Notes under the pieces: model-generated
What the model was told of the DNA's origin: nothing
Databases searched by the model: none
What the model saw: the letters and a program-made list of their open reading frames with translations, nothing else
Position numbers and translations under genes: made by a program
DNA from: Halobacillus sp. Nhm2S1
GTDB lineage: Bacteria; Bacillota; Bacilli; Bacillales; Halobacillaceae
DNA: 64,000 bases
NCBI RefSeq assembly: GCF_019599545.1
Contig: NZ_JAIEZV010000003.1
Location: forward strand, 124,001 to 188,000
Direction: 5' to 3'
In this document: in pieces, positions 24,316 through 33,245 of the stretch
Layout of the letters: each line of letters begins with the position of its first letter
How positions within the stretch are numbered: position 1 is the first letter of the stretch

Positions 24316-25737
24316 CTAATATTCCTGCGATAGACCTTTTCTATTCATATTCCCCCACGAGCTTTTCCTTTTTGTGAGAAACAGGAACAACCCTTCACAT
24401 CTCCACCAAACCAAAAGAGGCCGGTACCAGAAACTTTCCGAGAGAGCCCATAGATACAAGAGAATGACGCTCTTAGGATCAGGGTTTTTATGATAGGTCC
24501 ACTCTTCTAATAAGACGGCGAGAGAGGAAATCATCGAACCATAAAAGACCGTCAACAAACCGACGACAATGGTGATTTCGATCGATACAAAAGAAAAGAA
24601 AACACCTGAAATGATGATGAAGTATCCGATGACTTCAAAAATCGCACTCAGTAATTCAACAAATAGATAATAAGGAAGTGAAAACATGCCGATCCCCTTG
24701 TACCGGGGGTTAAAGATCATTTCTTTGTGTTTCCACAGAGTTTCCGCAAGTCCTTTCTGCCATCTCTTCCTCTGCGCTCTCAGAGAAGAAAAGGTCGAAG
24801 GAGCTTCTGTCCAACAGACCGGATCCTGGATATACTCGATCCTCTGGCGTGACTTTTCATCTTTGAGCGACCGGTGGATCCGCACAATGAGCTCCATATC
24901 CTCACCGACCGTATTCGGATCATAGCCTCCCGCTTTAATGACGCGATTTTTCTCAAAAACACCGAAGGCTCCTGAGATGATTAAAAGAATGTTCAATTTG
25001 GAAAGACCCAGTCTTCCAATTAAGAAAGCTCGGAAATATTCTACGATTTGCATGAGAAGCATCGGCTGCTTCGGTAAACCGATTCGCTTGACGACCCCTT
25101 TAATGATTTTGGAACCATTTGCGATTCTCACCGTCCCGCCAGTCGCTGTAACGGTCCCATTGGAATCGATGATCGGTTTCATCGTCTTCAACAGTGCATC
25201 ACGGTCCAGAATGGAATCGCCATCGATCGCTGCGAAATAAGGATACTTGGAAAAATTGATTCCTGCATTGAGAGCATCCGCTTTTCCTCCATTCTCTTTT
25301 CTCAGTAGATAGAGGTTCGGGTGGGTCGTCGACTGATACCCTTCTAGAATGTCCTGGGTTTTGAAGTGACGACGGACGGCGAGTTCCATTGGTTCCATGG
25401 CGAACGTATCGATCATGCGCGCAGCCGTTTCATCCTTCGAACCATCGTCAATGACGATGACCTCGGACTGAGGGTAATTCAAGGCCAGCATCGACCGGGC
25501 TGTGCTCACGACACCGACCTCTTCATTATAGGCGGGGACGAGGACGGAAACTGGAAATGTATCTGTATTGACAGCCGTATCTTCAATAAGTTCTTCTCTA
25601 TGAAGGCCCTTCTCTTTCCGGATATGGGGACTTGCGATTAAAAATAACGTAAGATAGACAACGGCTACGACAATCATGTAAATAATGACGAGATACCCCA
25701 TCATTTCTAACGTGTTATACAAAAAATCCACACTCAT
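24316..25737 (-). CDS. Glycosyltransferase family 2, processive (IcaA/hyaluronan synthase-like)
   Basis: The 473-residue membrane enzyme has two N-terminal membrane segments, a GT-A domain and C-terminal segments. Catalytic motifs are complete: Asp pair at 97-98 (VIDDGS), DGD at 172-174, GED at 278-280 and Q322xxRW (QRKRW). This signature belongs to processive synthases of poly-N-acetylglucosamine, cellulose or hyaluronan type that polymerise and export a beta-linked glycan. It overlaps the HEAT-repeat gene by 4 bp. No deacetylase or BcsB-like partner is present, so the product is open. Confidence 0.85.
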   Translation of the reverse strand: MSVDFLYNTLEMMGYLVIIYMIVVAVVYLTLFLIASPHIRKEKGLHREELIEDTAVNTDTFPVSVLVPAYNEEVGVVSTARSMLALNYPQSEVIVIDDGSKDETAARMIDTFAMEPMELAVRRHFKTQDILEGYQSTTHPNLYLLRKENGGKADALNAGINFSKYPYFAAIDGDSILDRDALLKTMKPIIDSNGTVTATGGTVRIANGSKIIKGVVKRIGLPKQPMLLMQIVEYFRAFLIGRLGLSKLNILLIISGAFGVFEKNRVIKAGGYDPNTVGEDMELIVRIHRSLKDEKSRQRIEYIQDPVCWTEAPSTFSSLRAQRKRWQKGLAETLWKHKEMIFNPRYKGIGMFSLPYYLFVELLSAIFEVIGYFIIISGVFFSFVSIEITIVVGLLTVFYGSMISSLAVLLEEWTYHKNPDPKSVILLYLWALSESFWYRPLLVWWRCEGLFLFLTKRKSSWGNMNRKGLSQEY

Positions 25738-26801
25738 ATGGCTTCACCCACTTTCACTGTCAAATGCTGCCTTGCCATCGATCGGGCAAATTTATCCTCA
25801 TGATGGTTGTATGTATATTCAAGCAAACGATGCCCATCCGGCAGGTTCTTCATCGCTTCACAAGCCGCATACCTTACCCACCAGTGAGAGTCTCCAGCAA
25901 GTTTGAGCAGAGGATCCTGGGCAGATTCCCACTTCAGACGACCCGCTATTTTTGCCGCATACATCCGCTCTTCCCAAATATCTGACAGGTAGAACCTAGT
26001 CAGCTTTTCCGGATCGGTACAGGCTTTCAATTCCATTAAGCTCCGAAGGGCTTTAAGACGGATTTCTTTGGATGGAAATTGGAGCATACGCTCAATGAAA
26101 GGTAGGTCATCCAACGACCCTCTTTCCCCACAGTAAGCAACAACAGCCAGATGCACCTGACTGGGAACTCGCCCTGGTTCATCCTCGATCACCATCACCA
26201 TCTGTTGGAAAAGATCGTCTTTGAACCGGCGCAGGACTTGTTTGACAAGACGCTGCGGAATCGTTTCCGTATCCAGCAGCACACGAATGACACGTTCGTC
26301 CTGAAAGGAAGCAAGCACCCTCACCGCCTGTCTGTATTCTTCGTCCAGTACAGAGAGCCGATTGAAATACTGCCAAACCTCTTGTTTTAAATCAACCATA
26401 TCAAAATCCTCTATATAATAGAGGGTGTTCACCCGCTGGGCCCAACTCCCATTTTTCAAAAAAAGACGGTATGAACGAGCGAGGTATGTATGGGCCGTTT
26501 CTTGAAGTCTCGTATATTCGATCTCCACTCTAGTCTGATCCACGAAACGATTCAACAACTGCTCAACAATCAGCACACGATCACGGATGTCGCGGGGGAG
26601 ATCCGGACATTCTTCTGTCTCCCTTTCCAAATAATGAAAAAACGGCTCTTCGTATTCTTCCACGTATCTCGAAATGAGCTTTTCTTCTTTCAAATTTTGT
26701 ATCTTTGAAACGACCAGCGCACCTAAAAGACATAATTGCACGATGAATAAAAAAATCACCGTCCAGATGACAATTGATACCAATACCAATCCCTCCTCCA
26801 A
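25734..26801 (-). CDS. Membrane-anchored HEAT-repeat protein
   Basis: The 355-residue protein has one N-terminal membrane segment (VLVSIVIWTVIFLFIVQLCLL) followed by helical repeats of HEAT/PBS-lyase type (ERMLQFPSKEIRLKALRSLM, DSHWWVRYAACEAMKNLP). Its stop overlaps the glycosyltransferase start in ATGA, so the two are co-translated. HEAT scaffolds beside GT2 synthases probably organise or regulate the synthase at the membrane; this role is inferred. Confidence 0.8.
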   Translation of the reverse strand: MEEGLVLVSIVIWTVIFLFIVQLCLLGALVVSKIQNLKEEKLISRYVEEYEEPFFHYLERETEECPDLPRDIRDRVLIVEQLLNRFVDQTRVEIEYTRLQETAHTYLARSYRLFLKNGSWAQRVNTLYYIEDFDMVDLKQEVWQYFNRLSVLDEEYRQAVRVLASFQDERVIRVLLDTETIPQRLVKQVLRRFKDDLFQQMVMVIEDEPGRVPSQVHLAVVAYCGERGSLDDLPFIERMLQFPSKEIRLKALRSLMELKACTDPEKLTRFYLSDIWEERMYAAKIAGRLKWESAQDPLLKLAGDSHWWVRYAACEAMKNLPDGHRLLEYTYNHHEDKFARSMARQHLTVKVGEAI

Positions 26802-27016
26802 CGTTCACGGGCGATTATAATGAACACTTTGCCCGTAAATCCCCTGAAAATATTCGTTATCCTTAGTATGACAGGGGCGCACATTTTTTTCTATCTATAA
26901 ACGTGGAGAATTACAAGGAGTTGCACAATACAGGCGGTTGGATGTGAAACGGGACGTAAAAACAGATCAGCAAACTTGGACCTTAAAAGTCTCTGCGTGA
27001 ACAGGAAACAGCCACA

Positions 27017-27394
27017 CTACCCATTCCACGCCGTGAGGAGAAAGCAGACCGCTGCAATGAAAGATAAAGGTGTCATGACAAACGTTTCCTTCCTACTTTT
27101 AGAAAAAGCATTCAGGACTGTATTCAGGAATAAATAGAGCGCGAAGAAATAACACACTTCTTTTGCCATGGGGGCTAAGAAAACGATGGATAAGACATTT
27201 CCCATTTGCAAAAGAAACAGGATGGCAGCCAATTGAATCAATAGGGATAGCACACAGGCGAGGCGCATCTTTTTCGGTAAGGTTTGATATTTTCCACCCA
27301 TAGCAAACTCTCCATAGGGCATCCCTAAAGCTAACAACCCGTATAAAATGGCCACGCCCAATAACGTGATACTTCCTATCCATGCTGTGATCAT
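27017..27394 (-). CDS. Hypothetical four-TM membrane protein
   Basis: The 125-residue product has four membrane segments (AWIGSITLLGVAILYGLLALG, LACVLSLLIQLAAILFLL, VCYFFALYLFLNTVLNAF, FVMTPLSFIAAVCFLLTAW) and a YQTLPKKMR loop. The short loops and length recall small uncharacterised Bacillus proteins. Ribosome site GGGGTGG. Function unknown. Confidence 0.65.
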   Translation of the reverse strand: MITAWIGSITLLGVAILYGLLALGMPYGEFAMGGKYQTLPKKMRLACVLSLLIQLAAILFLLQMGNVLSIVFLAPMAKEVCYFFALYLFLNTVLNAFSKSRKETFVMTPLSFIAAVCFLLTAWNG

Positions 27395-27534
27395 TTAAGC
27401 ACCACCCCGTTATCCCATATTTTTTCCCTTTCTTGATCAACACAACTTTTCACCATCAAATGATCACTATCCTTTTGATTCATCAAGATTCATAAAGCCC
27501 TCCCCACTCTCTTCCCATAATCATGAATTGCCAT

Positions 27535-27574
27535 ATAAAAAAAGAAAAAGACCAAATCAACTACAATTTGGTCT
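27535..27574 (-). terminator. Terminator of the ferritin-like/cupin gene
   Basis: On the minus strand AGACCAAAT pairs with ATTTGGTCT, followed by TTTTCTTTTTTTA. Confidence 0.85.
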
Positions 27575-27631
27575 ACCGGCCATATATGAAGACGTAGGTG
27601 GCTCGACTAAAACCGTACGCCCCTAACTTGC

Positions 27632-28498
27632 TTATGATTCCTCAGCAGCCATCGCATCTGCTTTCGTTTTGTGAACGGTTCCGAAAGGGTGCTCTGGCGG
27701 TGCATAGATGGAATACAGTTTTAAAGGCTGCTGACCTGTATTGGTCAGGTTATGCCATTTCCCTGCAGGTACCATGATGGCAAAGTCATCCGAGACTTGC
27801 TGCTGGAAATTCAACTGATCTTTCGTATCCCCCATTTGAACGAGTCCCTGCCCTTGCTCAATTCTCAAAAATTGATCCACATCAGGGTGGACTTCCAAAC
27901 CGATATCATCCCCTACCGCTATACTCATCAGAGTCACCTGGAGGTGGTCTCCCGTCCATAAAGCTGTCCGGAAAGTACGGTTTTGCTTCGTCGCTTCTTC
28001 AATATTGAGGACGAATGGCTGACCGCCATAATCTTTGATGACAATCCGGCCTTCCCCCCGGTAAAAAGCCACGATTCGGTTGGTCGTGACAGCTTTATCA
28101 TGACAGGCTCTGTAGAATACGTCCCCCAACTGATTTCCCTGGTTTTCTAAGTACGCTTTCTGGTATATTTCAAATTCTTCCACCCCATGGTCGTAGCCCG
28201 CTCTTAATCCTTCTTCAAACGTGCGGAAATCCGCTTCTTCTTTTTCATATTCCGGCTGCTCACCCGTCCATGATGTATATAAATTCTTGAAATGATTCAA
28301 ATGCCTCTGCTCATTCTCTAACGCTTGATGGATTTCGTTCTGATAGGACTCATCCGGAGCAACTTCAGCCAACTGACGAAAAATTTGAACGGCCGCGTCC
28401 TTCTTTTTGATTCCTTCCAAAATGTCTTCGGTGTTTTGCTCAGCACTTCTAAACGCCCTTGCTTGCGGGTACCCATAGCCATATGGAATGTGACTCAT
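27632..28498 (-). CDS. Ferritin-like domain fused to cupin
   Basis: The 288-residue protein joins two folds. Residues about 18-150 form a ferritin-like four-helix bundle (EDILEGIKKKDAAVQIFRQL, ENEQRHLNHFKNLY with ExxH, VEEFEIYQKAYL, ACHDKAVTTNRIVAFY). Residues about 170-285 form a cupin with EVHPDVDQFLRIEQGQGLV and the second motif VPAGKWHNLTNTG. The last ferritin helix has no ExxH, so the di-iron site may be incomplete. The start at 28498 has AGGTG. The sugar-phosphate or metal ligand is unknown; a stress or spore role is possible. Confidence 0.75.
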   Translation of the reverse strand: MSHIPYGYGYPQARAFRSAEQNTEDILEGIKKKDAAVQIFRQLAEVAPDESYQNEIHQALENEQRHLNHFKNLYTSWTGEQPEYEKEEADFRTFEEGLRAGYDHGVEEFEIYQKAYLENQGNQLGDVFYRACHDKAVTTNRIVAFYRGEGRIVIKDYGGQPFVLNIEEATKQNRTFRTALWTGDHLQVTLMSIAVGDDIGLEVHPDVDQFLRIEQGQGLVQMGDTKDQLNFQQQVSDDFAIMVPAGKWHNLTNTGQQPLKLYSIYAPPEHPFGTVHKTKADAMAAEES

Positions 28499-28618
28499 AC
28501 ACCTCATCCCCTTCTCCAAACTATAACCATTTCTATGCAGGATGAGAGAAAATCATACGTGTACACATTTCCATATGGTGAAAAAGACAAAACAAAACCC
28601 GTCGTTCGACGGGTGCTT

Positions 28619-29077
28619 TTAAACGTTCGTATGCGTGGCTTCTTTTTCAACACGATCCAGAAATTCTTCGACGACACGCTCATTCCCTTTTTTGTTGGCC
28701 AGTTTCATCATAGCCTTACCGACGAAGTTCACCCCTTTGTTTTGTCCGGAATAAGTGAGCCTTGTGTGTTCTTCATCCACTCTCTCCAATAAAAAGGAAG
28801 CCGTCACTTCAAACGCTTTCCCTATGACGAAAGCGATTTTTTTATGCTTACGTTCCGGTGACTCTTCATAAGCGAGCGTCTCAACCGTGTAAGTTTCCAA
28901 ACGCTTCCCTTCCCGGTAGGTTTGGCGGTGTTTGGCCCCTACTTCCTTTTCCGTTTTCTCGATCAATTCATGCTCTTCGACTTTAGGCATGATCCGTTTA
29001 ATGTTGTCATCTCTGAAAAGCTCCCACACTTCGTCAATCGGTGCGGCAATCACTCTATCGTTTTCCCATTGGATCAT
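28619..29077 (-). CDS. SRPBCC/START-like protein
   Basis: The 152-residue product fits the polyketide cyclase/START-like fold: APIDEVWELFRDDNIKRIMPKV at the N-terminus, central strands, and the C-terminal helix FVGKAMMKLANKKGNERVVEEFLDRVEKE. Such proteins bind hydrophobic ligands in a deep pocket. It overlaps the upstream MerR gene by 4 bp, so ligand binding and MerR control may be linked. Confidence 0.8.
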   Translation of the reverse strand: MIQWENDRVIAAPIDEVWELFRDDNIKRIMPKVEEHELIEKTEKEVGAKHRQTYREGKRLETYTVETLAYEESPERKHKKIAFVIGKAFEVTASFLLERVDEEHTRLTYSGQNKGVNFVGKAMMKLANKKGNERVVEEFLDRVEKEATHTNV

Positions 29078-29418
29078 TCTTTTTCCTCCCTGCCAGATTC
29101 TAAAAATGCATCAATGTCCGCCAGTCTTTCTTGCAGCACCTGCATTTCATCATGAATCTTTTTCCGTTTTTCAAGTAGCAATGCTTCCAGTTGTAAGAAG
29201 GATTCATCCTCCATCACTTTTTTCATCTCCTGAATGGTGAAACCAAGTCCCCGGAGTTTGCCCAGCAGGAGCGCTAAAAAATAACTGCCATCATCATAAT
29301 ACCTGTAGTGATTATCCGGCTGGATGTAGGCAGGCTCAAGCAGGCCGACTTCTGCATAGTACCGGAGCGTTTCTTTACTGAGCCCGGTCAGTTGTGAAAA
29401 TTCGCTGATTTTATACAC
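29074..29418 (-). CDS. MerR-family transcriptional regulator
   Basis: The 114-residue protein has the MerR winged helix (YKISEFSQLTGLSKETLRYYAEVGLLEP, NHYRYY) and a dimerisation coiled coil (EALLLEKRKKIHDEMQVLQERLADIDAFL), with no C-terminal ligand domain and no metal-binding Cys. The GTG start has GGAGG at 8 bp; the longer frame would begin inside that site. It probably controls its own operon with the SRPBCC gene. Confidence 0.8.
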   Translation of the reverse strand: MYKISEFSQLTGLSKETLRYYAEVGLLEPAYIQPDNHYRYYDDGSYFLALLLGKLRGLGFTIQEMKKVMEDESFLQLEALLLEKRKKIHDEMQVLQERLADIDAFLESGREEKE

Positions 29419-29764
29419 GGTGTGTCCTCCCACTTCTTATAGTAAACCGTGGGGTGCACCACAGAGTCAAGTCCGTACCGTTTCCCAAAGTTCCAAAGGA
29501 AGTGGAACCTGATCCTTCCACAAATGGTAGTCTTCCTGAGATGTCACGACTCCAAGTCCTTGGATCCCCCTTCCACTCCTTCCATTCGTGCAGAGAGACA
29601 TATGCTTCCTTTATTTTCTGGTTTGTTCCTTAATCATATGTAGTCAGCGCATAGGTACGTTTTCTTCCATAGGTACACATCTTCTAAGACGCCTGTGACA
29701 TAAGCCAGAGAAATGATACCTTTTCATGTTATGGTAGAAATATAAATTTATAGGAGGGAACGAT
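29419..29764. other. Intergenic region between divergent genes
   Basis: It holds the promoters of the MerR operon and of the VOC gene. A TATAAAT-like box about 25 bp before the VOC ribosome site is possible but has no clear -35. No gene or RNA is recognised. Confidence 0.4.
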
Positions 29765-30127
29765 TTGAAAAGTCCCATTGTGAACCGCCTTCATACGACT
29801 TTCATTCCTGTCACTGATCTCAAACGCTCCGCCCGGTGGTACAGTGAGCTGATTGGGGAACCTTTTACGGAAGAAAATGTCCATCCCCCTGTTTACAATC
29901 TGCCGATGACCACTCCTACGGGCGTCACTCTTGATGCCGGCTTGGAACACGTTACACCATCGTCCCATCCCTTATTCAATTTTCATACGGAAGATATCGA
30001 TGCCTCCTACCGCTTCGTGGAACAACTCGGATACACCATCAAGAGTGATATTCAAAGGTTTGAGGATGTCTCTTTTTTTAATATCCAGGACCCTGACGGA
30101 AATATCGTGATGATTTGCACAGGATAA
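29765..30127 (+). CDS. VOC-family protein (glyoxalase-like)
   Basis: The 120-residue product has the paired beta-alpha-beta-beta-beta units of the vicinal oxygen chelate fold: HTTFIPVTDLKRSARWYSELIG, then FNFHTEDIDASYRFVEQLGY and FFNIQDPDGNIVMIC with the metal-binding Glu position replaced by Met. The start is TTG, 6 bp after AGGAGGG. A closely similar gene lies at 46.7 kb. Activity is unknown. Confidence 0.8.
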   Translation: MKSPIVNRLHTTFIPVTDLKRSARWYSELIGEPFTEENVHPPVYNLPMTTPTGVTLDAGLEHVTPSSHPLFNFHTEDIDASYRFVEQLGYTIKSDIQRFEDVSFFNIQDPDGNIVMICTG

Positions 30128-30289
30128 AACGTCTGATCCGTAAACAAATGAAAGCCAACCGGAGAACAAGGAGCAGAACGCAGCAGAGGTCATAAAGGGA
30201 ATTCTTCTCGTTCACGGCACTTCTGATGCAGGTCTCGACAGGTGTACGGAGAAGCAGTCAGTAAACCATGAGCACCAGCTGCACCTGCC

Positions 30290-30733
30290 TTAACCTTCCG
30301 CGAAGGACTTTTTGAATACATAACTGACCCGCTCATAATCCATTTTATTTTCATAAAATCGATGGGCCATCAGACGACTGATTCCAGAAGAAAGAGCGAC
30401 ACTCCCCAGCCCGTGTTCTTGTGCCCAATCTTCAACAAAAGACAGGAGCTCCTCGCCATAGCCTTGCGACCGATGATGAGATGATGTCACCAAATCACAA
30501 ACCCAGACGAAACGGCCATAATACAGGGTCGTCATTTCTTTGAACCCTGTCACGGCAACAATTTCTTCCCCCGCATATAGAGCAAAAAGATGATAGCGAT
30601 CCACATCCATGGCCTCTTCGACCAATTCCACAAACTGCTCTTCACTTAAATGAGACCTCAACTCCTTCATAACAGGATACGCAGACTGAATTTCCTTTGT
30701 GGACTGCAATTCAATCAAACGGTTAATTGTCAT
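30290..30733 (-). CDS. GNAT N-acetyltransferase
   Basis: The 147-residue GNAT protein has motif A (VCDLVTSSHHRSQGYGEELLSFVEDWA) and motif B (LSSGISRLMAHRFYENKMDYERVSY). It is small-molecule acetyltransferase-like. It begins 13 bp after a small membrane protein gene. The substrate cannot be told. Confidence 0.82.
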   Translation of the reverse strand: MTINRLIELQSTKEIQSAYPVMKELRSHLSEEQFVELVEEAMDVDRYHLFALYAGEEIVAVTGFKEMTTLYYGRFVWVCDLVTSSHHRSQGYGEELLSFVEDWAQEHGLGSVALSSGISRLMAHRFYENKMDYERVSYVFKKSFAEG

Positions 30734-30746
30734 ATCTTTTCCCTCC

Positions 30747-31046
30747 TCAATGATAGAAGACCGCGATTACCCATGGAGATGCTAAAAGCACCGACGACCC
30801 CGTCACAATGATTCTGGTCATCCTTCTGGAAAGTTTGTTTTTTCTTTTTCCCTTGTACCAGCCGGAGAACTGCCAGCGATTTCTATACATCACGAATAGG
30901 AATCCAAACACGCCGAGCGCTCCGAGCCATTGGTACTCTCCAGATGAAGGATGAACGTTGTAGAAAGGACCAAGGATCACCCAGACCAGCGCACCTCCGA
31001 AAATGAATAGAAACACGATTCGTAACCACTCTAATAAGATTCTCAT
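30747..31046 (-). CDS. Small membrane protein, 99 residues
   Basis: Starting at the ATG at 31046, with GAAAGG upstream, the product has three membrane segments (WLRIVFLFIFGGALVWVIL, YQWLGALGVFGFLFVMY, IIVTGSSVLLASPWVIAVFYH) and a very basic loop (GKRKNKLSRRMTR). The longer frame to 31169 overlaps the next small gene and is rejected. Function unknown. Confidence 0.6.
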   Translation of the reverse strand: MRILLEWLRIVFLFIFGGALVWVILGPFYNVHPSSGEYQWLGALGVFGFLFVMYRNRWQFSGWYKGKRKNKLSRRMTRIIVTGSSVLLASPWVIAVFYH

Positions 31047-31069
31047 TAGTAAAAACCTTTCTATCAAAC

Positions 31070-31249
31070 TTATAAACTCATACCGATATAAATGACCATA
31101 GCCGCTACGAAGAAGCTCGTCAGGAATAAACCTTTTTGAATGCGCGTCCAACTTTTCATCCATCCCCAACGCTTACGATCATAATCGAACCAAAAATAAT
31201 CTAGAACAACGGCGATGGCGATCACGATTACGATGGCTGCTGTTTCCAC
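31070..31249 (-). CDS. Very small two-TM protein, 59 residues
   Basis: A GTG start follows a strong GGGAGGGG and opens VETAAIVIVIAIAVVLDYFW, a membrane segment, then a basic FDYDRKRWGWMKSWTRIQKG loop and a second segment (LFLTSFFVAAMVIYIGMSL). It lies 13 bp after the lipoprotein gene and 23 bp before the next small membrane gene, so all three are likely one operon. Confidence 0.65.
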   Translation of the reverse strand: METAAIVIVIAIAVVLDYFWFDYDRKRWGWMKSWTRIQKGLFLTSFFVAAMVIYIGMSL

Positions 31250-31262
31250 CTGGACCCCTCCC

Positions 31263-31688
31263 TTATTGCTTCACTTCTACAAGAATCGTCCCAAACGGTT
31301 CCCCGTCCATACTCGTTTGCAATTTCCAGTCCCCACTCTTAGGTAAAGACATATTTGATGGAAGAGACGCATCTGCGCCATTCACCGGGCCAGCAATCTC
31401 TGCGGCCTCAAAAACGGTTACTGTTTCACCCGTGTTAATATGAGTACCTGTGACTTTGAACGGTCCTGTCAGTTCATCTTCGCTTCCCCAAAAATGCCAC
31501 ATGAACTTCTGCACCGCCCCTTCCATCCACGGGGCATCGATAAACGCAACTTTGTCAGGGATTCCTCTCATTGTGTAGGAACCAACTTCAAACTCCTCGG
31601 TTTTCGTAGGGACAGCGGGCTCCTCATTTTCTGTCGCCTGACACCCTGCACAAATGATGAAGAAAACAATCCAAACCACTTTTTTCAT
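31263..31688 (-). CDS. Lipoprotein, DUF4871-like
   Basis: The 141-residue precursor has a lipoprotein signal (KKVVWIVFFIICAGC, lipobox Cys16) and an Ig-like exported domain containing the block MWHFWGSEDELTGPFKVTG and SLPKSGDWKLQTSMDG. This pattern recalls the DUF4871 lipoproteins of Bacillus; the family name is from memory. It heads a likely operon with two small membrane proteins. Ribosome site AGGAGG. Confidence 0.7.
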   Translation of the reverse strand: MKKVVWIVFFIICAGCQATENEEPAVPTKTEEFEVGSYTMRGIPDKVAFIDAPWMEGAVQKFMWHFWGSEDELTGPFKVTGTHINTGETVTVFEAAEIAGPVNGADASLPSNMSLPKSGDWKLQTSMDGEPFGTILVEVKQ

Positions 31689-31757
31689 AACATCCTCCTA
31701 TCCAGCTTTCCTAAGTATGCAAACGAATAACCTTTAAAATTCCTTCCATCCCTATCC

Positions 31758-32369
31758 TTAATAACCCATTTGGAGCATCTCATCTCCCGAAGACGGATCG
31801 TACACAAAGCGACCACCTCCATGTTCAATCTGCAGTTTTTCTTTCATAAACACGAAGAGATCTTCCATCGTTTCTTGATCATCCGCCTTCGCCCCTCGTT
31901 CCAAATCTATAATGATATTGGGAACAAGATTCAAGTCATTGAGTTCCGGCAGCACATCCGTCCCCTGATACTTCCCCGGAACATCTGAGATATGAACCAT
32001 ATGGGAAACCACACCTTCCATATTCTTGACAAATGGCTCTAGACCTCTCTCTATTTGACTTTCATAATAACTGCTCGCATACGTATCTTTCACAACGCGG
32101 GAATCCCCTGTTTCATAGATAAGAAAATCGACCCCTGTCGACGTGTGCGTAACTTTCGCCGCATAATCGAACTCGAAGTTCCCCATATTGTCATAGAGCA
32201 CATCATAGACTTCCGCCTGCCCATCAAAATGCTTATGTATGTAATCCTCCCCTATTTCTCTGGCTTTCGTTTCCATCTTTGCATTTGGCGTCATCTCATA
32301 AATGAAAAGTAAAACCATGGCTACAACGATTACCCCAATACTTCCAATGATCCAAAGAACTGCTTTCAT
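31758..32369 (-). CDS. Membrane-anchored hypothetical protein
   Basis: The 203-residue protein has one N-terminal anchor (VLWIIGSIGVIVVAMVLLFIY) and an exported alpha/beta domain (FDGQAEVYDVLYDNMGNFEF, FLIYETGDSRVVKDTY). It resembles small anchored Bacillus proteins of the YfjS/YpmB-like size class but I cannot name a family. Monocistronic. Confidence 0.6.
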   Translation of the reverse strand: MKAVLWIIGSIGVIVVAMVLLFIYEMTPNAKMETKAREIGEDYIHKHFDGQAEVYDVLYDNMGNFEFDYAAKVTHTSTGVDFLIYETGDSRVVKDTYASSYYESQIERGLEPFVKNMEGVVSHMVHISDVPGKYQGTDVLPELNDLNLVPNIIIDLERGAKADDQETMEDLFVFMKEKLQIEHGGGRFVYDPSSGDEMLQMGY

Positions 32370-32629
32370 CTTGTCATCACCCTTTGCTCCATTGTACCAA
32401 AATATGGGTATTTATTCTCTAAATAACCTATACAGCTGTAGGCTTTACCCCTGAAGACGGATCAACCACTCTACCTAATTCGATCCCACACCTGTGAATC
32501 CTCAAATGAAATGTCCCTCATCGGATTAACACATCCAGATTGGTGGAGGGTTGAAAAAATAATTACTTTTGCCTAGAAAAGGGTATGGGACTGTATGAGC
32601 GATAAAAAAAGAAAAGGGAGTGTCATTTA

Positions 32630-33130
32630 ATGAGCTTTAAATTAAATCAACATGCGCCTGACTTTAAACTGTCTTCCGTACAGGGAGAAGAGTTTCATTT
32701 TTCCGAAGACCTCAAAGGAAATAACCACTGGTACTTATTCGTGTATTTCCGCGGTTCGTGGTGTCCTGTCTGCATGAGTGAGCTGGATGAATTCCAAAAC
32801 ACGTTGAGTTACTTTGAGGAACACGACATCAAATTCGCTGCGATTACTCATGAAAGCAAGGACAGTTTAGAAAAAATGGTGGGTGAGCATGACTTCACCT
32901 TCCCTATCTTGATGGATGAGAACCTGGAGTTCCTTTCCAACTACCATGTTCATTATCATGATGAGCATGCTCCTTACGAAGACCATGGAACGCACGGTGA
33001 ACCTGCTTACTTTTTGACCGATGAGCAGGGTCGTGTCCTTTATCAGCAGCGACAAACAAGTCCGTTCGGCCGTCCACATCCTGATGAAATCAGAAAAATC
33101 ATCAAGTATATCCGAGAAAATTTAAAATAA
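32630..33130 (+). CDS. Peroxiredoxin/redoxin (AhpC/TSA family)
   Basis: The 166-residue thioredoxin-fold protein carries Cys45-x2-Cys48 in FRGSWCPVCMSELDEF, the peroxiredoxin-type arrangement with an added resolving-like Cys. HAPDF at the N-terminus and GEPAYFLTDEQGRVL are typical. A His-rich loop (HVHYHDEHAPYEDHGTHG) near residues 105-122 could bind metal. Cytosolic peroxide or disulfide reductase role likely. Ribosome site AAAGGGAG, own terminator. Confidence 0.85.
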   Translation: MSFKLNQHAPDFKLSSVQGEEFHFSEDLKGNNHWYLFVYFRGSWCPVCMSELDEFQNTLSYFEEHDIKFAAITHESKDSLEKMVGEHDFTFPILMDENLEFLSNYHVHYHDEHAPYEDHGTHGEPAYFLTDEQGRVLYQQRQTSPFGRPHPDEIRKIIKYIRENLK

Positions 33131-33137
33131 CGGAAAG

Positions 33138-33166
33138 CGAGCTTCTATCTTGGAAGCTCGTTTTTT
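33138..33166 (+). terminator. Terminator of redoxin gene
   Basis: CGAGCTTC and GAAGCTCG with a 7-nt loop followed by TTTTTTAT. Confidence 0.9.
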
Positions 33167-33245
33167 ATGCGAAAAGAGCTTCTTCTGAATGAAGCAGCCG
33201 CTTCATATAAAAAAAGTAGGATGAATGAAAAGAAGGTGAATCATT

